This document shows, piece after piece, positions 7,911 through 16,482 of a stretch of 64,000 nucleotides of DNA; positions within the stretch are counted from its first letter, which is position 1; every line of letters begins with the position of its first letter. The DNA is taken from positions 1 to 64,000 of the forward strand of contig NZ_ASXG01000045.1 in NCBI RefSeq assembly GCF_000411975.1. Direction: 5' to 3'. Below the pieces are notes generated by a model, which was given only the letters and a program-made list of their open reading frames with translations, made no database searches and was not told where the DNA came from. The stretch is from Amycolatopsis orientalis DSM 43388. GTDB lineage: Bacteria; Actinomycetota; Actinomycetes; Mycobacteriales; Pseudonocardiaceae. Made by a program: the position numbers and the translations under genes.

Positions 7911-9111
7911 CGTGCTCCCTCTTCGCCTTCGCCCGCACACGGCTCAAGCCCACCGCGCAAGCGATTGCCACCAGCACCGGAACAGCGGTCGCCAGCACGA
8001 TCGTCTGGGCCGACAACGCCAGCGCGAGCAGCAACCCCGCGACACCCGGCCCGACGATCGACCCGATGCGCCCCAGCGCCGCGGCCCAGCCCACGCCGGT
8101 GGTGCGGGTGCTCTCCGGGTAGATCGAGACCGCGAGGGTCAGCTGGCCGATCTGCCCGGCCGTGACCCCGAACCCGGCACCGGAGAGCAGGACGAACAGC
8201 AGGGTCTCGCCGACCGGCGCCGTCGCGACGAGGACCATGCACACGGCCCCGATGGCGGGCATCAGGATCAGCGCCCGCGCGATCCCGATCCGCGCGGCGA
8301 GCGGGATGAGCACCAAGCCGCCCGCGATCCCGCCGAGGGTGAGGAACGCGAGTCCCAGCGGGGCCTTCCCGGCGGCGAAGCCGTACCCGGTCAGCAGCGT
8401 CGGCACCCAGGAAATCAGCACGTACGCGGTGATGAAGATGAGGAACGAGAACGCCCAGATGAGCGAGGTCGGCAGGCGCAGTCCCGGGCCGAACAGCCGG
8501 CTCACCTTGGCCTCCTGCTTCGCGCTGCTCTCGACCGCCGGCTCTCGCGTTGGCAGCACGACGGCCATCACCGCGGCCAGCACCAGCGGAGCCAGCCCGG
8601 CGACGTAGAAGACCCCGGCGGACCCGACGCTGTGCAGCAGCTTCCCGCCGAAGAACCCGCCGAGGCTGCTCCCGGAAGCGAGGCCGAGGGTCACCGCCAC
8701 CGAAACCAGCTCCCGGCGGCCCTCCGCGCTGTGTTTCGTCGCGAGCGACACCCCGGCGGGCAGCACCAGCCCGAGGCCGAGCCCGGTCACCAGACGGGCG
8801 GCGGCGAAAACCGGCATGGACTTCAGCTGCAGGATCGCGGCGGTCAGCACCGTCGCGCCCGCGAAGATCAGCACACCGGTGAGCACTACGGAGCGCGCCT
8901 TCATCCGGGCGCCGACGTAACCCGCGGCCAGATATCCCGCGACGACCCCGATGTTGGTCAGCACCAACGGCACCGTGAAGGCCGCCGGGGCGGAACCCCA
9001 TTCGTGCGACAGCGTCGGGATCGTGAACGACAGGGCGGCGGTGTCGAAGCCGTCCAGGAGGACCGCGAAGAAACAGAGCAGGACTACGGGCCAATGAATG
9101 CTTCTGCTCAT
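7885..9111 (-). CDS. MFS transporter, aromatic acid:H+ symporter-like
   Basis: A 408-residue major facilitator with about 12 hydrophobic segments. TM1 carries LLDGFDTAALS, the D-G-[FY]-D-x-x-x motif typical of the AAHS (PcaK/BenK-like) family. The TM2-3 loop reads GYVGARMKAR. ATG at 9111 overlaps the esterase stop as ATGA, so it is translated with that gene. It probably imports an organic or aromatic acid released by the esterase, or exports a product. Substrate not identifiable. Confidence 0.85.
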   Translation of the reverse strand: MSRSIHWPVVLLCFFAVLLDGFDTAALSFTIPTLSHEWGSAPAAFTVPLVLTNIGVVAGYLAAGYVGARMKARSVVLTGVLIFAGATVLTAAILQLKSMPVFAAARLVTGLGLGLVLPAGVSLATKHSAEGRRELVSVAVTLGLASGSSLGGFFGGKLLHSVGSAGVFYVAGLAPLVLAAVMAVVLPTREPAVESSAKQEAKVSRLFGPGLRLPTSLIWAFSFLIFITAYVLISWVPTLLTGYGFAAGKAPLGLAFLTLGGIAGGLVLIPLAARIGIARALILMPAIGAVCMVLVATAPVGETLLFVLLSGAGFGVTAGQIGQLTLAVSIYPESTRTTGVGWAAALGRIGSIVGPGVAGLLLALALSAQTIVLATAVPVLVAIACAVGLSRVRAKAKREHDGALVRSR

Positions 9112-10364
9112 CGCATGTTCTCCAGTGCCGGAAGGGAATTCCCGATCCGGATGCTCGCGCCGCCCCAGCCCGGCGAGCCCGAGCGCGCGAATTCGGTCCA
9201 CCACAAGCGCATCTGGGCACCGATCCGTTCTACCTCAGCCCAGCTCGTGTCGCCCAGCATCGGGCTCCCGCGCCAGGATTCCGGGGTGCCCAGCAGGAAC
9301 GGCAGTTCGAGACAGTGGATCGCGCCGTAGCCGCCGCGTTCCGGAGCCCAGTCGAATTCGTAGGAGTACGCACCGTACTGCTGTGCCAAGTCCCGCGCCG
9401 GACGACCGAAAAGCGGGTCAGTCTGGTCCGCGATCGCTTGCCGGATCCCGGCGTCCGGAACTCCGATCGCGAACGCTTCGCACTCCTGCGTCGTGTATCC
9501 GATCATCAAGTCCGGCAGCGGATCGGACAGCCGCACCTCGAGATCAACGAGCCCGAACGGCGGCCGGGTCGACGTCGGGTCTTTCGCGGCATTCCACCGG
9601 AGAGTCCGCTGCTGCGCGGCGAGCAACTGGTCGACGGACGCGGTCATCGGGTCGCCGCCCACCGCGTCGACGAAATACCGGCCGATCTCCAGCGCCGTAG
9701 CGCGTTCCTGGATGATCGCGGGGTCCGGGGAACTCTGCACGATCGCCCGCCGGATCAGCGAACGACTGTCCGGATTGGACAGCAAGGCAAGCGTCGAAAG
9801 CGCACCCGCGGACTGCCCGAAGACAGTGACATTGGCCGGGTCGCCGCCGAACGCCGCGATATTGTCGCGGACCCATTGCAGCGCGAGCATCTGGTCCGCC
9901 AGACCGAGATTGCCCTCGCTGACGCCCTCGTGGACCAGGTAGCCGAAGGCACCCAGCCGGTAGTTGACCGAAACCACGACCACGTCGCCGTCCGCGGCGA
10001 GCCGTCCGCCGTCGTACCAGGGAAGTGTTCCGCCGCCGCTTAGAAAACCGCCGCCGTGCAGCCACACGAGCACCGGGCGCGCCCCGGTCAGCGCGGACGT
10101 CGCGACGGCGAGGTGGAGGCAGTCCTCGGACTGGGGCGCTTCGTCCCGCGGCGGCCCCATCGCAGCCTCCAGGCGCGAGCTGAGCTGCGGGCAGATCGGA
10201 CCGGGCAAAGCAGCGTCGGAACGGGGTTCGGCCGGTCGCGGCGGCTGGAACCGCTCGGCAGTCCCGTACCGCACGCCGCGGAAAAGCAGCAGGCCGTCGT
10301 CGCCCCGCACGCCGCGGACCGGACCGGACGGGAGCTGGGCAGTGACAGGCTGGCATTCGGTCAT
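9108..10364 (-). CDS. Type-B carboxylesterase / lipase family protein
   Basis: A 418-residue alpha/beta hydrolase of the carboxylesterase type B family. It shows the oxyanion-hole segment WLHGGGFLSGG, the nucleophile elbow VFGQSAGAL, an acidic residue in TTQECEAF and the catalytic His in GAIHCLELPF. Length is somewhat short of the usual 480-520 because loops are trimmed. There is no clear signal peptide, so it is probably cytoplasmic. ATG at 10364 has AAGGAG seven bases upstream. First gene of a three-gene operon with an AAHS-like transporter and an MBL hydrolase, suggesting catabolism of an ester. Confidence 0.87.
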   Translation of the reverse strand: MTECQPVTAQLPSGPVRGVRGDDGLLLFRGVRYGTAERFQPPRPAEPRSDAALPGPICPQLSSRLEAAMGPPRDEAPQSEDCLHLAVATSALTGARPVLVWLHGGGFLSGGGTLPWYDGGRLAADGDVVVVSVNYRLGAFGYLVHEGVSEGNLGLADQMLALQWVRDNIAAFGGDPANVTVFGQSAGALSTLALLSNPDSRSLIRRAIVQSSPDPAIIQERATALEIGRYFVDAVGGDPMTASVDQLLAAQQRTLRWNAAKDPTSTRPPFGLVDLEVRLSDPLPDLMIGYTTQECEAFAIGVPDAGIRQAIADQTDPLFGRPARDLAQQYGAYSYEFDWAPERGGYGAIHCLELPFLLGTPESWRGSPMLGDTSWAEVERIGAQMRLWWTEFARSGSPGWGGASIRIGNSLPALENMR

Positions 10365-10480
10365 CGCGGCTCTCCTTCGAGCGGGGTCCGGCACCTTCGA
10401 CACCTTCGACCCGCAGCCAGGCTAAGAAAGTCCGGAATGCCTGACCAATGCTCTTTGCCGCCCGAGACATGTTCGGCCGG

Positions 10481-10675
10481 CTATACCTCGCCGCGCGCCT
10501 CCGCCGGTTCAGCGCGCACCTTTCGGGGCGCACGCGCCGGTTCGGGCCGGCTGCCGCCGGAAAACAGCTGCGAAACCGTCCCGATCAGCATCCCCAGCAG
10601 CGGAAGCCAGATCGGGCAGAGCATCAGCACCAGCAGGGGTCCCATGATCTTGAAAATTTCGAGGAATCCGTGCAC
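10481..10675 (-). CDS. Small single-pass or two-pass membrane protein
   Basis: A 64-residue protein whose first 40 residues are strongly hydrophobic (FKIMGPLLVLMLCPIWLPLLG and onward). A basic, proline-rich tail follows. The GTG start lies one base after the sigma factor stop (TGAAGTG), so it is almost certainly cotranslated with it. I do not recognise a family. A small membrane partner of an ECF sigma factor could act as a membrane anchor or anti-sigma factor, but there is no zinc-binding motif to support that. Confidence 0.6.
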   Translation of the reverse strand: MHGFLEIFKIMGPLLVLMLCPIWLPLLGMLIGTVSQLFSGGSRPEPARAPRKVRAEPAEARGEV

Positions 10676-10676
10676 T

Positions 10677-11225
10677 TCAGCGTCCCGCCTTCGCGGTCTC
10701 GGCCAGCAGCGTCGCGAGCGTGCGCACCGCACGGTGCTGGAGCGCTCGGACGCTGTTGGGGTTCTTGTTCATGGTTTCGGCCACTTCGGCGACGGAGAGC
10801 CCGGCGAAAAACCGAAGCCGCACGCACTCGCGCTGTGGTTCGCTGAGGTCGGCCAGGCAGCGGCGCAGCGCGGCGGCTTCGATGCGGGCCAGCGCGAGCC
10901 GGTCGGCTCCGCCGCGCACGTCCGGTCCGTCGTGGTCTTTCCCGTCGAGGAGCTCGCGCCGGTAGCGAGCCGATTTGCGGTGGTCGCGCACCAGGTTGTC
11001 GGCGATCGTGTACAGCCAGCCGGTGAACGACCCGACGTCCGGGCGGAAGTCCGGCAGTTTCCGCCACGCGCGCAGGAACGCCTCGCTCGTCAGGTCCTCG
11101 GCGACCGTCGCGGTCGGCACCCGCATCCGCAGGTAGCGAAAGACCGGCGGCGCGTGCTCCTGATAGAGGACGGCGAACGCGGCCTGGTCGCCCGACCGCG
11201 CCCGCCCCAGCAGCTCCGTCTCCAC
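10677..11225 (-). CDS. ECF-type RNA polymerase sigma factor
   Basis: A 182-residue sigma-70 family factor. Region 2 is seen around LTSEAFLRAWRKLPDF (residues 44-59) with the -10-binding part following. Region 4 is near residues 122-175 (LSEPQRECVRLRFFAGLSVAEVAE, then NPNSVRALQHRAVRTL). The start is GTG, seven bases after the ferredoxin stop. It is the third gene of the alkane hydroxylase operon. No classical anti-sigma gene follows, only the tiny membrane protein. It may control the alkane or envelope-stress regulon, which is inference. Confidence 0.9.
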   Translation of the reverse strand: METELLGRARSGDQAAFAVLYQEHAPPVFRYLRMRVPTATVAEDLTSEAFLRAWRKLPDFRPDVGSFTGWLYTIADNLVRDHRKSARYRRELLDGKDHDGPDVRGGADRLALARIEAAALRRCLADLSEPQRECVRLRFFAGLSVAEVAETMNKNPNSVRALQHRAVRTLATLLAETAKAGR

Positions 11226-11232
11226 GCCGGCC

Positions 11233-11424
11233 TCAATCCCGCAGCCGCAACGCCGCGACCGGGCACGCGCGCACCGCCGCGTCGACGAACTGCCGGTCCT
11301 CCTCGGGCGGCTCCTCGTCGAGCACCCGCACCACTCCGTCGTCGCCGACCTCGAAGAACTGGTCGGCCATCGCCTCGCACATGCCGAGGCCCTCGCATTT
11401 GCCGTGGTCCGCGACGATCTTCAT
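11233..11424 (-). CDS. Small [3Fe-4S]/[4Fe-4S] ferredoxin
   Basis: A 63-residue ferredoxin of the kind that serves actinobacterial P450s and other oxygenases. The cluster motif is HGKCEGLGMCEAMA (Cys-x5-Cys) with a later ACPVAALRL cysteine; a glycine takes the place of the second cysteine, which favours a 3Fe-4S cluster. The ATG overlaps the alkane hydroxylase stop by one base (TGATG). It probably carries electrons to the rubredoxin domain or to another oxygenase. Confidence 0.88.
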   Translation of the reverse strand: MKIVADHGKCEGLGMCEAMADQFFEVGDDGVVRVLDEEPPEEDRQFVDAAVRACPVAALRLRD

Positions 11425-12830
11425 CAGGCCGCCTCCCGCGCCACGGGCACGAAGTCGACCTTGTCGCGCACGCCGCAATCCGGGCACGTCCAGTCGTCCG
11501 GGATCTCCGACCACGGTGTCCCGGCGGCGAAGCCCTCCAGCTCGTTGCCCTCCGCGACGCGGTAGAGGTAGCCGCAGCCCGGGCACCGCGCGGCGTCCAC
11601 GTCGTCAGCCAGTTTCGGCCGGGTGTCGGCGACCGGTTCGTCCGCGGCGGCAGCGACGACCGGGTACTTCTTCAGCAGCGACGGCAGTTTCCCCGGCTGC
11701 ACGTTCGCCTGCCGGAGGTCGCCGTCGAAATGCCGGTAGACCCGCGGGTCCATCACCTTGCGGAACCACGCCGGGACCAGCGCGACGACCATCATCCCGG
11801 TGTAGCCGGTCGGCAGCACCGGGCTTTCCTTGAAGTCCCGCAAAGTCTGGAACCGGCGCGTCGGGTTGGCGTGGTGGTCGCTGTGCCGCTGCAGGTGGTA
11901 CAGCAGCACGTTCGTCGCGACGTTGTTGGAATTCCAGGAATGCGCGGGGGTAACCCGTTCGTACCGGGTCTTGCCGCCGTTCGTGACCTGCTTGCGCAGC
12001 ATCCCGTAGTGCTCCATGTAGTTCACGATTTCCAGCAGCGAAAACCCGAACACCGCCTGGATCACCAGATACGGCAGGATTCCGACGCCCAGCCACGCAA
12101 GCAGCGCTCCCCACAGGACCACGCTCATCAGCCACGCGTTGAGCACGTCGTTGCCGAGGCGGAACGGGTGAGTTCCCTTGCGGGCGAAGCGTTTCCGCTC
12201 GACGCCCCAGGCACTGCGCAGCGAACCGAAGACCGTCCGCGGCCAGAACCGGTAGAAGCTCTCGCCCACCCGGCTCGACGCGGGGTCCTCCGGAGTGGCG
12301 ACGCGGACGTGGTGCCCGCGGTTGTGCTCGATGTAGAAATGCCCGTAGAAACACTGGGCCAACGCGATTTTCGCCGCCCAGCGCTCGGTGCTTTCCCGTT
12401 TGTGGCCGAGTTCGTGCGCGGTGTTGATCGCGATGCCGGCGACCGTGCCCAGCGTGATCGCGAGGCCGATTTTGCCGCCGACGGAAAGGTCGCCGCGCGC
12501 GAGCAGCCACGCACCGGCCACGAAACCGGCGTATTGCAACGGCAGGAAGAGATAGGTGATCCAGCGGTAGTAGCGGTCCTCCTCCAGCGCCTCCATCACC
12601 TCGTCGGGCGGATTGGTGTGGTCGTATCCGGCGACGAGGTCGATCAGCGGCACGAGGACCAGCACGACGAGCGGGCCGAGCCACAGCGCGGCGGCGGATC
12701 CGGTCGCGGCGTGCAACCCGATCGCGCCGAACGGCAGCAGCGGCACCACGAGCCCGAGCAGCCACAGGTGCCGCTTCCGGTCGTGCCAGGCGGTTTCGCC
12801 GTTCGCTCCGGCGAGGCGATAGGTCTTCAT
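11424..12830 (-). CDS. alkB: Alkane 1-monooxygenase fused to C-terminal rubredoxin
   Basis: A 468-residue integral-membrane diiron hydroxylase that oxidises alkanes at the terminal carbon. Several TM segments occupy the first 130 residues. The histidine boxes are AHELGHKRE, IEHNRGHHVRV and LQRHSDHHAN, with NYMEHYG as the fourth conserved element. The last 60 residues are a rubredoxin domain with CPGCGYLYRV and WTCPDCGVRDKVDF, which bind the Fe(Cys)4 centre. This natural fusion is known in several actinobacteria. ATG at 12830 has GGAGG five bases upstream. Cotranscribed with ferredoxin and sigma factor; divergent from a PucR-type regulator that probably controls it. No rubredoxin reductase is nearby. 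Confidence 0.95.
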   Translation of the reverse strand: MKTYRLAGANGETAWHDRKRHLWLLGLVVPLLPFGAIGLHAATGSAAALWLGPLVVLVLVPLIDLVAGYDHTNPPDEVMEALEEDRYYRWITYLFLPLQYAGFVAGAWLLARGDLSVGGKIGLAITLGTVAGIAINTAHELGHKRESTERWAAKIALAQCFYGHFYIEHNRGHHVRVATPEDPASSRVGESFYRFWPRTVFGSLRSAWGVERKRFARKGTHPFRLGNDVLNAWLMSVVLWGALLAWLGVGILPYLVIQAVFGFSLLEIVNYMEHYGMLRKQVTNGGKTRYERVTPAHSWNSNNVATNVLLYHLQRHSDHHANPTRRFQTLRDFKESPVLPTGYTGMMVVALVPAWFRKVMDPRVYRHFDGDLRQANVQPGKLPSLLKKYPVVAAAADEPVADTRPKLADDVDAARCPGCGYLYRVAEGNELEGFAAGTPWSEIPDDWTCPDCGVRDKVDFVPVAREAA

Positions 12831-12957
12831 GTCGGCCTCCACGCGGTCTGTCGTTTTCCCGAAGGTAGGAATCCGCGGGCGGCGAGACACTGTGCGCGAA
12901 ACCGAAACGTCCGGCTGAGTTGGGTCCCGGGCACGAACCGGGCGTACGGTGCTGCCT

Positions 12958-14199
12958 GTGACGTCGACGGCTGCCGCCACGCTGGCCAAGATCGCGGACT
13001 CGGTCCTGGCCGAGCTCGCGCTGCTCCGCGCGCGGATCGTGGAGGAGGTCACCACCGAGTTGCCCGCGCTCGCGCCCGACGCGCAGGCCGCCGAACTGCT
13101 GGACAGCACAGTCCGGGAGAACCTGGTCGCCGCGCTCGGCGTGCTGGGCGGTTCCATGGAGCCGATGGACGTCGGTGCGCCGCCGGTCGCGCTGGAATTC
13201 GCGCGGCGGCTGGCCCAGCGCCGGGTGCCGATCACCGCGATGCTGCGCGCGTACCGCCTCGGCCAGGCGGCTTTCCAGCAGGAGATGATCGCCCGGATCG
13301 CCGCCGAGCCGGTGGAGGCCGCGGACGTCGCGGTCGCCGCCACCGAGCTGTCGCAGGTCGCCTTCACCTACATCGACAAGATCTCCGAAGAGGTCGTCGA
13401 GGCCTACCAGCTGGAACGCGACACCTGGCTGCGACACCGCAACGCGGCACGGCTCGCGAAGGTGCAAGCCGTGCTGTCCGGCAAACCCGTCGACACCGCC
13501 GACGTCGAGAAAACTCTCGGCTACGCGTTGTCGGAGCGGCACGTCGGCGCGGTCCTCTGGTGCGGCCCTGAGCTGGACGAAAGCGGCAGGCTGACCATTC
13601 TCGAACGACACGCGGCGCTGCTCGCGAACGCCCTCGGCACCGCCCCGCTGGTCGTCGCCCCGGACGCCTCGACCGTGTGGGCCTGGTTCCCGATCCCGAC
13701 GCTCGACCTCGACGCGGTGTCCGCCGCGCTCGCCGGCTCGCCCGAGCCAGTGCGCGTCGCGCTCGGTGACCCGGCGAGCGGGCCGGCCGGGTTCCGCACC
13801 ACGCACCAGCAGGCCCGGCAAGCCGAGGCCGTGGCGCAGATGGCCGAGCGAACTCAGCCGCGACCGGTGACCGCGGCGGCGCAACTCGGGCCGTTGGCGC
13901 TGGTCGCGGCGGATCCGTCGGCGGTCGCGGGCTGGGTCCAGTCGGTGCTCGGCGCGCTGGCCGACGACGACGAAGGCCACCGCCGGATGCGCGAGACAGT
14001 GTGGGCGTATCTGTCCAGCGGAAGCAGCCTGATGGTTGCTGCGCAGGAGCTGCACCTGCACAAGAACACCATCCAGTACCGGCTCCGCAAGGCCGAGCAG
14101 GAACGCGGCCGTCCGCTGTCGGAGGGGCGGATCGACGTCGAGGTGGCGTTGCTGGCGTGCCGGCTGCTGGGTCCGGCGGTGCTCCGGCCGGTCGACTGA
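12958..14199 (+). CDS. PucR/CdaR-type helix-turn-helix regulator
   Basis: About 413 residues. The N-terminal part is alpha-helical (putative ligand domain, with sequences around QRRVPITAMLRAYRLGQ typical of the RsbRD-like / PucR N-terminal domain). The C-terminus is the PucR DNA-binding helix-turn-helix (AAQELHLHKNTIQYRLRKAE). The start is taken as GTG 12958, seven bases after TACGGT (leaderless); GTG 12949 is the alternative. It is divergent from alkB with 127 bases between. Similar regulators often sit beside alkB or P450 genes in actinobacteria, so it is the best candidate for controlling the alkane operon. Confidence 0.85.
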   Translation: MTSTAAATLAKIADSVLAELALLRARIVEEVTTELPALAPDAQAAELLDSTVRENLVAALGVLGGSMEPMDVGAPPVALEFARRLAQRRVPITAMLRAYRLGQAAFQQEMIARIAAEPVEAADVAVAATELSQVAFTYIDKISEEVVEAYQLERDTWLRHRNAARLAKVQAVLSGKPVDTADVEKTLGYALSERHVGAVLWCGPELDESGRLTILERHAALLANALGTAPLVVAPDASTVWAWFPIPTLDLDAVSAALAGSPEPVRVALGDPASGPAGFRTTHQQARQAEAVAQMAERTQPRPVTAAAQLGPLALVAADPSAVAGWVQSVLGALADDDEGHRRMRETVWAYLSSGSSLMVAAQELHLHKNTIQYRLRKAEQERGRPLSEGRIDVEVALLACRLLGPAVLRPVD

Positions 14200-14203
14200 T
14201 TTC

Positions 14204-14259
14204 GTGCCGGGGGTTTTGTGCCGGGGGTTTTGTGCCGCGGGTTTTGTGCCGCGGGACCA
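14204..14259. repeat. Four tandem 14-base units just after the PucR-type gene
   Basis: Units of GTGCCGGGGGTTTT occur twice exactly. A third copy has one change (GTGCCGCGGGTTTT), and a fourth loses its last four bases. The array begins 4 bases beyond the regulator stop, in the gap before the GMC oxidoreductase. It is too short and unspaced to be CRISPR. It could be slippage-derived, or part of a transcription end signal because each unit ends in TTTT. Confidence 0.85.
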
Positions 14260-14361
14260 GTCGCGCCCCGCCGTCCCGGTCCGAAGACCGATGCCCGCGC
14301 CCGGCCCGGCGGGAAGACTTCAGCTTCGCCCCCCCGCGCGCTGACGCCTGTGAGGACCACG

Positions 14362-16080
14362 ATGAGCGACCCCTGCGAAGAGACCGACGTCCTCGTGATC
14401 GGTTCCGGTTTCGGCGGTTCCGTGAGCGCACTCCGCCTGTCCGAAAAGGGCTACCGCGTCACCGTGCTGGAAGCCGGTCCCCGCCGGACGGAAGAGACGC
14501 TCCCCAAAACCTCCTGGGACGTACGGAATTTCCTGTGGGCACCCCGGCTCGGCTGCTACGGAATCCAGCGCATCCACCTGCTCCGAGACGTCGTGATCCT
14601 CGGCGGCGCGGGCGTCGGCGGCGGCTCCCTCAACTACGCCAACACTCTCTACGAACCGCCCGCCCCGTTTTTCGAAGATCCGCAATGGGCGCACGTCACC
14701 GACTGGCAAGCCGAACTCAAACCGCACTACGCCCAGGCGCGCCGGATGCTCGGCGTCACCCAGAACCCGACCGTCACCGCCGCCGACCAGGTGCTCCGGG
14801 AAGTCGCCGACGACCTGGGCGTCGGCTCGTCGTTCCGGCTCACGCCCGTCGGCGTTTTCTTCGGCGACAAGGACACTCCCGCCGGAACCGCGGTGCCAGA
14901 CCCGTACTTCGGCGGTGCCGGACCAGCCCGCCGCACGTGCACCGAATGCGGGTCCTGTATGACTGGCTGCCGCGTCGGCGCCAAGAACACCCTGGACCGC
15001 AATTACCTCTACCTGGCCGAAAAACTCGGCGCGAAGATCCTTCCGATGACCACGGTGCTCGAGGTGCGCCCATCCGACGGCGGCTACACCGTCACCGCCG
15101 TCCGTACCGGAAAGTCGCCCCGCCGCGGTAAAAACGTGCGCACGTTCTTCGCCCGCGACGTCATCTTCAGCGCCGGCACCTACAACACGCAGAAATTACT
15201 CCACCACGCCCGCGAAACCGGTGCGCTGCCCCATCTTTCCGCCAGCCTCGGCCGCCTGACCCGGACGAACTCGGAATCCATCCTAGGCGCGAAATCGAAA
15301 CGCAAGGACGTCGATTTCACCCGCGGCGTCGCGATCACGTCGTCCATCCACCCGGACGAGCACACACATATCGAACCGTGCCGCTACGGCAAAGGCAGCA
15401 ATGCGATGTCGCTGCTGCAAACCGCCCTCACCGACGGCGGCAAGCCCGTCCCGCGCTGGCTCACCTGGCTGGGCGCGTTCGCCCGAAACCCGCGCAACCT
15501 CACCTGGTTCTCGCCGCGCCGCTGGTCCGAGCGCACCATCATCCTGCTGGTCATGCAAACCCTCGACAATTCCATCACCGTCTCGAGCAAACGCACCCGC
15601 ACCGGGCGGCGCAAACTGACCTCGACCCCCGGACACGGCGAACCGAACCCCACCTGGATCCCCGCCGGAAACGACGCCGCCCGCCGCGTAGCGGAGAAAA
15701 TCGACGGCATCGCCGGCGGCACCACCGGCGAGATCCTGAACATCCCGATGACGGCCCATTTCATCGGCGGCTGCGCCATTTCCGACGATCCGGAACGCGG
15801 TGTCCTAGACCCATACCACCGCGTACACGGCCACCCCGGCCTGCACGTCGTCGACGGCTCGGCGATTTCGGCGAACCTGGGCGTCAACCCGTCGCTGACG
15901 ATCACCGCACAAGCCGAACGCGCGATGTCCCTGTGGCCCAACCACGGCGACACCGACCCTCGACCGCCACTCGGAGCACCGTACGAACGCCTCGCCCCGG
16001 TAGTCCCCCGACATCCAGCGGTCCCGGCTGATGCTCCCGGTGCGCTCGCCGGTACCGGCATTCCCGGGTCGCGCCGCTGA
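14362..16080 (+). CDS. choD: GMC-family FAD oxidoreductase, ChoD-like
   Basis: A 572-residue flavoprotein closely resembling mycobacterial ChoD (putative cholesterol oxidase). The FAD-binding GxGxxG is GSGFGGSVSALRL (residues 13-25) with a following LEAGPR. The GMC signature region is GAGVGGGSLNYANTL. A cysteine cluster CTECGSCMTGCR lies near residue 193, and the C-terminal FAD contact is VVDGSAISANLGVNPSLT. ATG at 14362 has GAGGA upstream; the open frame extends further but without a better start. No secretion signal is visible. The true substrate of this branch is uncertain even in mycobacteria. The gene contains a TTA codon (codon 279), read by a rare tRNA. Confidence 0.88.
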   Translation: MSDPCEETDVLVIGSGFGGSVSALRLSEKGYRVTVLEAGPRRTEETLPKTSWDVRNFLWAPRLGCYGIQRIHLLRDVVILGGAGVGGGSLNYANTLYEPPAPFFEDPQWAHVTDWQAELKPHYAQARRMLGVTQNPTVTAADQVLREVADDLGVGSSFRLTPVGVFFGDKDTPAGTAVPDPYFGGAGPARRTCTECGSCMTGCRVGAKNTLDRNYLYLAEKLGAKILPMTTVLEVRPSDGGYTVTAVRTGKSPRRGKNVRTFFARDVIFSAGTYNTQKLLHHARETGALPHLSASLGRLTRTNSESILGAKSKRKDVDFTRGVAITSSIHPDEHTHIEPCRYGKGSNAMSLLQTALTDGGKPVPRWLTWLGAFARNPRNLTWFSPRRWSERTIILLVMQTLDNSITVSSKRTRTGRRKLTSTPGHGEPNPTWIPAGNDAARRVAEKIDGIAGGTTGEILNIPMTAHFIGGCAISDDPERGVLDPYHRVHGHPGLHVVDGSAISANLGVNPSLTITAQAERAMSLWPNHGDTDPRPPLGAPYERLAPVVPRHPAVPADAPGALAGTGIPGSRR

Positions 16081-16148
16081 GGCTGCGGTCAGGCCCTTTC
16101 CGGAATTAAGTACCCGCACAGGAATTGTTCCTCCTGTTACGGTTGTGC

Positions 16149-16415
16149 GTGATCGCTGGCAACCAGCCGGGCTTGGACGAGATCGAAGCGCATTTCGTCG
16201 CACTCCTCGACGGGCGGACAAGCCGCGATGCCGTCGACCAATGGGCCGCTCGCTGGCTGACCGACGACCAGCTCTCCTGGGACGAGCTGAGCCTGTGGGC
16301 CTTGGGTCTTCTCTGCGGAATCGACCTGCGCCAGGGCCCCGACGGCGCTTACCTGCATGACGACGGCCAGGTGCGGGATTGGCTGGATGAACTGAGAAGC
16401 CGCCGCGCGCGGTAA
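16149..16415 (+). CDS. Small acidic orphan protein
   Basis: An 88-residue acidic protein, possibly cytosolic. It contains the stretch WDELSLWALGLLCGID and, near the end, YLHDDGQVRDWLDEL. I do not recognise a named family, though short actinobacterial proteins with this Trp/Leu-rich pattern are familiar to me as uncharacterised. The GTG start lies 5 bases after a TACGGT element, so the message is probably leaderless. It stands alone between the ChoD-like gene and a pseudogene. Confidence 0.6.
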   Translation: MIAGNQPGLDEIEAHFVALLDGRTSRDAVDQWAARWLTDDQLSWDELSLWALGLLCGIDLRQGPDGAYLHDDGQVRDWLDELRSRRAR

Positions 16416-16482
16416 CCACCGCCCCGTCTCAACCGGTCGAGCTTCGAATACCCACCGCCAGCCGGACGATTGAAACCCTCTT

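Noticed and set aside
10056..13571. A 1171-codon plus-strand open frame across the sigma, ferredoxin and alkB genes
   Set aside because: It runs antisense to four genes with clear motifs and has no motif of its own.
14204..14259. Possible CRISPR array
   Set aside because: Units are 14 bases with no spacers, and there are no cas genes in the window.
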